A stretch of 64,000 nucleotides of DNA, taken from positions 68,850-132,849 of the forward strand of contig CAKRMK010000004.1 in the NCBI GenBank assembly GCA_934364795.1, in the 5' to 3' direction. The notes beneath the pieces are model-generated. The model worked only from the letters and a program-made list of their open reading frames with translations, did no database searches and was not told the DNA's origin. A program made the translations under genes and the position numbers. This DNA is from an uncultured Blautia sp. (GTDB lineage Bacteria > Bacillota > Clostridia > Lachnospirales > Lachnospiraceae). Of this stretch, positions 34,534 through 40,961 are shown in pieces. The stretch's first letter is position 1. Every line of letters starts with the position of its first letter.

Positions 34534-35724
34534 CTAATATTTTTTTTCTTTTTGTATACCACATTTTTCTACTACAGTCAGAGTTCCTTTCAGGACACAG
34601 CTGTTTTCTTCCATATTCACTGACAGACTGCTGTTTTCCACCTTTTTTCCTTCCTCCAGGAGGTTTTTTTCATAAATTCTGAACTGCTCTACCAGTTTTT
34701 CTTCTGCCTGCTTTTTTGTATAAGCAGCTTTGGTGACTTTATAGGGAACCCGGGTAATTTTTCCTATGGCACAGGGAAGGAAAAAATTTTCTGTAATCTG
34801 CCAGGGGTATTCTTCCACAAAAGTAGTATGTTGATTTTTTTCTTCTGTTCCCGCGCCAAAAATCCAGTTTCCAAGATGGAGATACCAGCTTTTTAACGGC
34901 TTTCCATCTGCTGTTTTTTTCTCGTAAAAAAGGGAAAGTTCCTGATAATAAGGAATTTGGTGGCGAACATAAATTTCTCCTTCTGCCGGAACATAATCTG
35001 TATGCACAACTTCCTGGCTGTCATTCAGGATATCTACCTGACCGAAGATAAGAACATCTCCTTGCTGACAGATATCTCCTGTTTTTACGTTTAAAGTTCC
35101 ATTTTTCATAACAATACTCACAATTTCACCGGAAATATCCGCCACAAGGTCACAGGGTGCCTTTTTTTCCTGCAGATCTTCTGTCAGTGCTTCTTCTGAA
35201 ATGCTAAGAAGAAGTCTGGTTCCCTGGACTCTTGCAGAAACAAAAGTAATATCCGGATATTGTTCCCGGAGCAGGGCTGCCAGCTTTGTGCAGTTTACTT
35301 CTTTTTTGCTGATTCCGTGTATGATTCCCTGCTCATCCAGAAATTTCAGGATTTCCGGGGTGGAGTTTTTTATATTTCCATCTATATGGATATTCCAGAT
35401 ATGTCCTGACAGCCAGAGCATAAGCAAAAAGCAAAAAAGCCCACCTGCCCAGAAGCACTTTCTCTTCTGATTTCTGTGTATCCAAAAGGGAAGTCCCTTT
35501 TTTTCCAGAATCCGGATTTTTACTTTTGTCTTACTATGTATGGGCTGAAGCTTTTTGAAATCTTTTATGGAAATATAAGCAGATATGTTTTTTTCTGACA
35601 GACTGCGGACTTTTTGCAGATGAATTTCTCTTGCGCGGCAAAGATTGAGGAAACGTTCTGTCTGTTCTCCGGATACTGCTATTTTTACAAAGCCATGGAT
35701 CATTTTCTGGGGATTGCTGTTCAT
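34534..35724 (-). CDS. yqfD: Sporulation protein YqfD
   Basis: 396 residues from ATG 35724 after AAGGAGGGAGAGGCAG, 16 bases after the yqfC stop. N-terminal region about 1-90, a membrane helix at about 100-120 (GGLFCFLLMLWLSGHIW), then extracytoplasmic domains with GISKKEVNC and GTRLLLSISEEA. YqfD and YqfC are both needed for normal spore formation in Bacillus and lie in the mother-cell sigma-E regulon there. The C-terminal 20 residues run close to the pseudogene downstream. Confidence 0.92.
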   Translation of the reverse strand: MNSNPQKMIHGFVKIAVSGEQTERFLNLCRAREIHLQKVRSLSEKNISAYISIKDFKKLQPIHSKTKVKIRILEKKGLPFWIHRNQKRKCFWAGGLFCFLLMLWLSGHIWNIHIDGNIKNSTPEILKFLDEQGIIHGISKKEVNCTKLAALLREQYPDITFVSARVQGTRLLLSISEEALTEDLQEKKAPCDLVADISGEIVSIVMKNGTLNVKTGDICQQGDVLIFGQVDILNDSQEVVHTDYVPAEGEIYVRHQIPYYQELSLFYEKKTADGKPLKSWYLHLGNWIFGAGTEEKNQHTTFVEEYPWQITENFFLPCAIGKITRVPYKVTKAAYTKKQAEEKLVEQFRIYEKNLLEEGKKVENSSLSVNMEENSCVLKGTLTVVEKCGIQKEKKY

Positions 35725-35740
35725 CTGCCTCTCCCTCCTT

Positions 35741-36097
35741 TTAGCCACGTTCAAAAAATACGCTGGAAATATACCCATGTACTTCCATTTCCGAAAAGGT
35801 GTAACTGGTGATTTCCAGATTTTTTCCCTGCAAGATCACTTTTCCACGGCAGGTAAGAAGGATCAGCTTTTCACTGGTATAAAGCAAAATACTTTTATAG
35901 TTTTCAATTACAGCCTGAACCGGGCCTGTAATGGTAATAACCGGAGCTTTGCACGCAAGGTCGCCGGGCACCTGCATGGCTGTTAAAAAATTATCATGCA
36001 GAGTATAACGTTTTGGCAGATTTTCAACATCTGCAGATGTCTTTTTGCCTGGATCTTTTTTGAAATGGAACAGATTTCCAGATCTATTTAGGGACAT
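35741..36097 (-). CDS. yqfC: Sporulation protein YqfC
   Basis: 118 residues. The YqfC family pattern (LHDNFLTAMQVPGDLACKAP, VITITGPVQAVIENYKSI, YTSEKLILLTCRGKV) is intact. It starts at ATG 36097. Its ribosome binding site GGGAGGA is the 3' arm of the terminator hairpin that ends the preceding gene, so initiation might depend on whether that hairpin forms. Paired with yqfD. Confidence 0.9.
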   Translation of the reverse strand: MSLNRSGNLFHFKKDPGKKTSADVENLPKRYTLHDNFLTAMQVPGDLACKAPVITITGPVQAVIENYKSILLYTSEKLILLTCRGKVILQGKNLEITSYTFSEMEVHGYISSVFFERG

Positions 36098-36101
36098 AAA
36101 A

Positions 36102-36143
36102 AAATCCTCCCGGCTTTTATATCTAGCTTATGCAGGAGGATTT
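36102..36143 (-). terminator. Terminator after the DUF2284 gene, overlapping the yqfC leader
   Basis: On the minus strand AAATCCTCC and GGAGGATTT pair, with GC/GC extending the stem, followed by TTTTT. The 3' arm doubles as the yqfC ribosome binding site. Confidence 0.75.
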
Positions 36144-36168
36144 CTTTTATTCTGATAATCCAAATAAC

Positions 36169-36708
36169 CTATCGAAAAAGCACCAGTGAAAACCACAGAA
36201 TCGTATTTCCACCAAGGCTGTATTCCATAGCGTGTTTCTCTACCAGCTCACTGACCACTACCCCATGGCTTTCCAGACAGGGATGCATCTTTTCGGGGAA
36301 GCGGCAGGGCTTTCCTTCCAGATAGGCACAGTGTTCACACAGATCACAGGACTCCGTGGAAAGAGTAAACGTCTCAAATCCTTCCTGATGCAAAAATTCT
36401 GCCACCTGAGTAGTAAGCTGTTCATGTGCATCTCTGGTAGCCAGCATTTCTTCCATGTTCATCACATCAGAAACCTCCGCCACGCTGGAAAATAAAATGC
36501 CATTTGGATAACTGTGGATACGGGCAGAACATTCCTTTAAGTCACCTACACCAGGCGGACACGCCCAGGTAGTTCCATAGCGTTCACATTCTTCCTTGCA
36601 GATAATGCGTACCCGCTCCTTTACTTCTATTTCGGTTGTATCGATAAGCCGGTATTCATATATGGGATACTGGGCTATAAATTCTTCAAAACGATTTGTG
36701 TCTAACAT
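36169..36708 (-). CDS. DUF2284 metal-binding protein
   Basis: 179 residues from ATG 36708 after AAGAGGAAAAAT. Cysteine pattern: ICKEECERYGTTWACPPG near residue 30-47 and CDLCEHCAYLEGKPCRFPEK near 117-136, with PCLESHGV. The family probably binds an iron-sulfur cluster or metal and is common in anaerobes; its role is unknown. The repeat remnant at 36768-36825 separates it from the dihydrouridine synthase gene upstream. Confidence 0.88.
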   Translation of the reverse strand: MLDTNRFEEFIAQYPIYEYRLIDTTEIEVKERVRIICKEECERYGTTWACPPGVGDLKECSARIHSYPNGILFSSVAEVSDVMNMEEMLATRDAHEQLTTQVAEFLHQEGFETFTLSTESCDLCEHCAYLEGKPCRFPEKMHPCLESHGVVVSELVEKHAMEYSLGGNTILWFSLVLFR

Positions 36709-36767
36709 ATTTTTCCTCTTACATTTTCTTCCTCTTGCATTTATACAAATAAGAATGATTCTTGAAT

Positions 36768-36825
36768 AAAATGTGCCGCAAAACGGGGCGTGCAGATTGG
36801 GGAATGTTTTTTCAAACACACTCTA
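36768..36825. repeat. Partial family A element overlapping the dus 3' end
   Basis: Runs from AAATGTGCCGCAAAACGGGG to TTTTTTCAAACACACTCTA, matching the last third of the complete copy at 16453. It overlaps the end of the dus gene and provides its last codons and stop. Confidence 0.7.
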
Positions 36826-37756
36826 ATTCTTGCTCTGCATACAGGCTGGAAACTGCCGCCTGATAATCTGACAGATGCTGGGATTTCTTGATTTTCTTGG
36901 CATATTTTTCATAATTGGTGAAGCTCACTGCCATATAGCTCCACAGTTCCTTCATGCGAAACAGCACATTTCGTTCTCCTGAAAGAAGCTCCTTATATTC
37001 CCGAAAAAGGCAGTCGTGAAACTTACGTAAAACGGCTTTATCCGGCTGTTTGCCCTCTCTTATGGCGCTTACCAGTCCGGGATTGGTAATCAGTCCACGC
37101 CCGTACATAAAGCAATCTGTATCTGGGAATCGGGCAGTAAAGCGGTTATAATCTTCTACTGAAAACAGATTCCCATTATAACAAAGGGGCATTTCCAGAC
37201 GGTTTACGGCCTTTTCGTAAGCATCCAGGCGAGGAAGTCCACGGTACATATCGGTCTGAATCCTTGGATGGATGATCAGCTCATAAATGGGATATTTCTC
37301 ATAAATGGCAAGAAGATAATCCCAGTCTTCCTCATAATGGGTTCCGATTCTGGTTTTTATGGAGATGTTCATATCAAGCTTGGAATAAATTTCATCCAGA
37401 AATGCATCCAGTTTCCCCGGCTCTGCAAGAAATCCGGCGCCTTTTCCTTTGGCTGTAACTGTACCGGAGGGACAGCCCAGATTCAGATTTACCTCTCTGT
37501 ATCCATAATCGTCCCGTAATAGCTGTGCTGTACGGATAAAATCTTCTGCATTGCAGGTAAGGATCTGTGGCACTACATACATCCCCTCATTCCGCTCTGG
37601 AGAAACCTCACAAATTTCCTGAAAGCTTAAATTTTTCTTAGGTTTGGCAGAGATAAATGGGGTAAAATATTTATCCATGGGATGATAAAACCGGTGATAT
37701 GCCCGGCGATATACAAAATTGGTCACTCCCTCCATGGGAGCCATATAATCTTTCAT
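36812..37756 (-). CDS. dus: tRNA dihydrouridine synthase
   Basis: 314 residues from ATG 37756 after GGAAAGGAATTTT. The N-terminal MAPMEGVTNFVYR motif, the catalytic cysteine in LNLGCPSGTV and the ISIKTRIG and IIHPR flavin-phosphate regions mark a DUS-family TIM barrel. It reduces uridines in tRNA D-loops with FMN and NADPH. The last four residues (LECV) and the TGA come from the terminal repeat TTAGAGTGTGTTTGA of a palindromic element, so the native C-terminus has been replaced. Confidence 0.93.
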   Translation of the reverse strand: MKDYMAPMEGVTNFVYRRAYHRFYHPMDKYFTPFISAKPKKNLSFQEICEVSPERNEGMYVVPQILTCNAEDFIRTAQLLRDDYGYREVNLNLGCPSGTVTAKGKGAGFLAEPGKLDAFLDEIYSKLDMNISIKTRIGTHYEEDWDYLLAIYEKYPIYELIIHPRIQTDMYRGLPRLDAYEKAVNRLEMPLCYNGNLFSVEDYNRFTARFPDTDCFMYGRGLITNPGLVSAIREGKQPDKAVLRKFHDCLFREYKELLSGERNVLFRMKELWSYMAVSFTNYEKYAKKIKKSQHLSDYQAAVSSLYAEQELECV

Positions 37757-37781
37757 AAAATTCCTTTCCATAACTCTCTAC

Positions 37782-37858
37782 GCGCCCTCATCCGGGCAAA
37801 ATTTCCCACAAATTGTAACGCATATCTTGCATAAAGCCCTTTGGGGAGACACGCTCTA
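37782..37858. repeat. Partial family A element after mscL
   Basis: From CGCCCTCATC through TTTCCCACAAATTG to ACACGCTCTA, the inverse of the first half of the complete copy at 16453. It lies between the dus start and the mscL terminator. Confidence 0.65.
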
Positions 37859-37865
37859 GCATCAA

Positions 37866-37898
37866 AATTCCGGCTGCACAGGATTTTTATGCAGCCGG
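37866..37898 (-). terminator. Terminator after mscL
   Basis: CCGGCTGCA and TGCAGCCGG pair perfectly around an 11-base loop, followed on the minus strand by AATTTTGA. Short T-tract, strong stem. Confidence 0.75.
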
Positions 37899-37909
37899 AC
37901 AGATACCTG

Positions 37910-38329
37910 TTATTTTTCTTCATCAAGGATTGAAGTACAATGCGGGCATCTGGTTGCCTCAAGAGGGATCTCGCTCTTGCAGAAAGGACATACCTTGGTA
38001 GTGACCTCTTCTGCTTCCTTTGGGGCTGAGAATTTCTCGGCTGCTTTATTAAGTGCCTTTACCATGATAAAAATAATCAGAGCCATAATCAGGAAATTAA
38101 TCACGGCTGTAATAAATTTACCATAATTCAAGGTAGCATCTCCAGCAAGATTCACACTTAACTGGTCAAAGTTAATTCCACCAAAAATTCCCAAAATGGG
38201 ATTGATGATGTCATCTACCAGTGATGTGACAATACTGGAAAAAGCGCCGCCGATAATAACACCGACTGCCATATCCATCACATTGCCCCGGCTGATGAAT
38301 GCCTTGAATTCTTCGAGAAATTTTTTCAT
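37910..38329 (-). CDS. mscL: Large-conductance mechanosensitive channel with zinc-ribbon tail
   Basis: 139 residues from ATG 38329 after AGGAGGAAAGAGAAA. The MscL pattern is intact: FKAFISRGNVMDMAVGVIIG in the pore helix, then a second helix (INFLIMALIIFIMVKALNK). The C-terminal cytoplasmic part carries two CxxC pairs (CPFCKSEIPLEATRCPHC), a zinc ribbon found in several clostridial MscL proteins. The channel opens under hypo-osmotic tension. Confidence 0.95.
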   Translation of the reverse strand: MKKFLEEFKAFISRGNVMDMAVGVIIGGAFSSIVTSLVDDIINPILGIFGGINFDQLSVNLAGDATLNYGKFITAVINFLIMALIIFIMVKALNKAAEKFSAPKEAEEVTTKVCPFCKSEIPLEATRCPHCTSILDEEK

Positions 38330-38446
38330 TTTCTCTTTCCTCCTTGGTTTGATATAGACAATTATACACGTTTCTCTATTTTTAGACAATGCTATCTTTA
38401 TTTTCCTATTAATTTTAAGTCTTGACTTTTTTATTTACAGGCTATT

Positions 38447-38501
38447 AAGAAAGGATCCTGTTTTGCAGGATTTTTCGCTTGCGGCAAGTTGCCGCGAACG
38501 A
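38447..38501. repeat. Palindromic repeat, family B, copy 2
   Basis: GGATCCTGTTTTGCAGGATT followed by GCTTGCGGCAAGTTGCCGCG; similar in layout to 16396-16452 with scattered differences. It lies between mscL and the aminotransferase. Confidence 0.55.
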
Positions 38502-38577
38502 CAAGTGTCTTTCCATAAAATACATTTTTAGCTTGCACTCTGTTACAGTACTGTGATAGAATAAACAGGATTTTATT

Positions 38578-39756
38578 ATGAAAGAAGGCCTACATACAAT
38601 GAAATTTTCCAAAAGACTGGATTTATTTGGAGATGAAATTTTCGCTGCTTTAAATGAAAGGCGGCTTGAACTGGAAAAACAGGGAAAGAAAATATATAAC
38701 ATGAGCGTGGGAACCCCGGATTTCCATACCCCTGACCATATCAAAAAGGCACTGATAGACGCTGCCGCAGATGATCAGAACTGGCGTTACAGCCTTCGTG
38801 ATCTTCCAGAGCTTCTTGATGCAGTCTGTGCCTATTATAAAAAACGTTTCAATGTAGAGATCACACCGGATATGGTAATGTCCGTCTATGGAAGCCAGGA
38901 AGGAATGGGACACCTTGGCATGACCTTGTGTGATGAGGGAGACATTGTTCTTCTTCCTGATCCTTGTTATCCTGTTTTTGCAGCAGGAAGCAAGCTTGGC
39001 GGTGCAGTTCCCTATTATTATCCACTGGTTGCAGAGCATGACTTTTTACCCTATGTAAAAGATATTCCAGAAGAAATTGCAAAGAAAGCCCGTTATATGG
39101 TAGTTTCCCTTCCTTCTAATCCGGTTGGAAGCATTGCCACACCAGGTCTTTATGAAGAAATCATTGAATTTGCAAAAAAATATGACATTCTCATCATTCA
39201 TGACAATGCATATAGTGACATCATTTTTGACGGTATAGAGGGTGGAAGCTTCCTTGCAACACCAGGTGCAAAGGAAGTTGGTGTGGAATTTTTCAGCCTT
39301 TCCAAGTCCTTTAACGTAACCGGTGCCAGAATCAGTTTTCTTATTGGAAACCCAAAGATCATCGCAGCTCTTAAGAAGCTTCGCAGCCAGATTGACTTTG
39401 GTATGTTCCTGCCAATCCAGAAGGCAGCCATCGCAGCTCTTGAGGGACCTCTCGACAGCGTGAAAGAACAATGCCAGCAATATCAGGCACGCCGTGACGC
39501 CCTTTGTGACGGTCTTGCTTCCATCGGCTGGGAAAAACCAAACGGCAAAGGAACCATGTTTGTGTGGGCTCATATCCCAGGTGGACGCACTGACAGTATG
39601 GCATTTTGTATGGAACTGATGGAAAAAGCCGGAGTAATCGTTACACCAGGCGCAAGCTTTGGCCCTCACGGGGAAGGATATGTACGTTTCGCGCTGGTAC
39701 TTCCACCAGAGAAAATAAAAGAAGCTGTGGAAGCAATCCGTACAAGTGGAATCTGA
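38578..39756 (+). CDS. PLP-dependent class I/II aminotransferase
   Basis: 392 residues (385 if the ATG at 38599 is used; AGGA lies seven bases before the first, GAAGG ten before the second). The fold-type I pattern includes VGTPDFHTPDHI, YGSQEGMGHL, DPCYPV, SNPVGSIAT, and the PLP lysine in SLSKSFNVTGAR near 244. It resembles the LL-diaminopimelate aminotransferase and alanine/aspartate transaminase group; substrate not decided. It stands alone on the plus strand, followed by a strong bidirectional terminator. Confidence 0.9.
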   Translation: MKEGLHTMKFSKRLDLFGDEIFAALNERRLELEKQGKKIYNMSVGTPDFHTPDHIKKALIDAAADDQNWRYSLRDLPELLDAVCAYYKKRFNVEITPDMVMSVYGSQEGMGHLGMTLCDEGDIVLLPDPCYPVFAAGSKLGGAVPYYYPLVAEHDFLPYVKDIPEEIAKKARYMVVSLPSNPVGSIATPGLYEEIIEFAKKYDILIIHDNAYSDIIFDGIEGGSFLATPGAKEVGVEFFSLSKSFNVTGARISFLIGNPKIIAALKKLRSQIDFGMFLPIQKAAIAALEGPLDSVKEQCQQYQARRDALCDGLASIGWEKPNGKGTMFVWAHIPGGRTDSMAFCMELMEKAGVIVTPGASFGPHGEGYVRFALVLPPEKIKEAVEAIRTSGI

Positions 39757-39875
39757 TCATTCGATTATTTCCAAAATCTGTACACTCACATTTTACAGAA
39801 AATCTTTTTCATGCATAGCAGACTATGCAGATCTAATTCATATGAAATATAATATAAAGTAGAACTTGTAAATTT

Positions 39876-39902
39876 CGGGAATGTTTTTTCAAACACGCTC
39901 TA
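39876..39902. repeat. Terminal fragment of a family A element
   Basis: CGGGAATGTTTTTTC followed by AAACACGCTCTA matches the end of the complete copy at 16453-16616. Confidence 0.65.
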
Positions 39903-39915
39903 ATAAAAACTAAGT

Positions 39916-39993
39916 AAAAAAGCGTACTTCTGAAAATTATTTTCATTGATTGTGATACACAATTTGTGAACAATTTCAGAAGTACGCTTTTTT
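39916..39993. terminator. Bidirectional terminator between aminotransferase and rlmH
   Basis: AAAAAAGCGTACTTCTGAAA and TTTCAGAAGTACGCTTTTTT are exact inverse copies (20 bp) around a 38-base AT-rich loop. It serves the convergent genes on both sides. Confidence 0.85.
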
Positions 39994-40082
39994 AGTATTT
40001 CACCATTTATACAAAGTTTCTTGTTTATGATACAGTTTCCGGCTTCCTTAATTATAGCAATGTTTTATCTCATAACAGCACT

Positions 40083-40562
40083 TTATTTATGGTAAGGTTC
40101 ATGATTCATAATCCGGTAACCTCTGTAAATCTGCTCCAGCAGGATCATCTGCATAAGCTGATGGGGAAATGTCATTTTTGAAAAACTAAGCTTATAATCT
40201 GCCCGTTTCAGAACAGCATCTGAAAGCCCAAGTGATCCTCCGATCACAAAAGCTATACTGCTTTTCCCCTGTACACCAAGCTTCGCGATCAAGTCAGAAA
40301 GTTCCACAGAATCCAACATTTTGCCCTCAATTGCAAGTGCAATCACGTAATCCTGCTCTCTGATATGGCCAAGAAGCCGGTTTCCTTCTGTTTCCTTGAT
40401 CTGCCGGTTCAGAGCATCTGACGCCTTATCCGGAGTCTTTTCATCTGGTACCTGAATAAAATTCAGCTTACAATAACGGCTAAGACGTTTGGCATACTCG
40501 GCAATTCCATCATTTAAGTATTTCTCTTTTATTTTCCCAACTGTGATAATACGTATTTCCAT
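40083..40562 (-). CDS. rlmH: 23S rRNA (pseudouridine1915-N3)-methyltransferase
   Basis: 159 residues, the standard length. SPOUT-type knotted fold with [14 protein letters not shown] at the start, the SAM loop [17 protein letters not shown], and [20 protein letters not shown] and the conserved YRI-x-x-x-x-PYHK end. It methylates pseudouridine 1915 in helix 69 of 23S rRNA. Upstream is the Dabb gene at 36 bases. Confidence 0.96.
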   Translation of the reverse strand: MEIRIITVGKIKEKYLNDGIAEYAKRLSRYCKLNFIQVPDEKTPDKASDALNRQIKETEGNRLLGHIREQDYVIALAIEGKMLDSVELSDLIAKLGVQGKSSIAFVIGGSLGLSDAVLKRADYKLSFSKMTFPHQLMQMILLEQIYRGYRIMNHEPYHK

Positions 40563-40597
40563 CTGCTATTTTTTACTCCGTAACCTCTCCTGTGAAA

Positions 40598-40900
40598 TTA
40601 CATTTCAAAGTCCATAGCAACGCGGTCACACACATTTGGTCTTACATAAGTGTCTGCAACTTTTACATGATTAGGATTGACAGCATAGTCAGCAAGTGCT
40701 TTTGCACTTTCCAGCTCTGTGATTAGACACAGGTCACGGGAGCTGGAGGATATGGGCTCTGTAATTACCCTTGCACTGATAAGTCCTGGGACAACTCCAA
40801 CTAATCCCTCCAGATTTTCTTTAATCTGTGCCTTTAATTCTGCCTTTTTCTCTTCTGGAATTTCCTCTTTGAATGACCACATAACCATATGTTTTACCAT
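40598..40900 (-). CDS. Dabb (stress-responsive A/B barrel) family protein
   Basis: 100 residues. The N-terminal MVKHMVMWSFK and the C-terminal ALADYAVNPNHVKVADTYVR are typical of this small dimeric alpha/beta-barrel family, whose histidine near the start and HVKV region are conserved. Biochemical role unknown. Start ATG 40900 after AAAGGAGATTGCAAAA. It may be co-transcribed with rlmH. Confidence 0.88.
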   Translation of the reverse strand: MVKHMVMWSFKEEIPEEKKAELKAQIKENLEGLVGVVPGLISARVITEPISSSSRDLCLITELESAKALADYAVNPNHVKVADTYVRPNVCDRVAMDFEM

Positions 40901-40961
40901 TTTTGCAATCTCCTTTATTTAATTTTTATCAGATACAGCTTCTATAGATGCGGTACAGCTT

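Larger units (their letters stand above)
39757..40082. other. Non-coding stretch with a repeat fragment and terminator
   Basis: 326 bases without a gene. It contains a short family A fragment (39876-39902) and a long terminator hairpin (39916-39993). The rest is AT-rich, with GCATAGCAGACTATGC as a small palindrome near 39813-39828. Confidence 0.8.
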
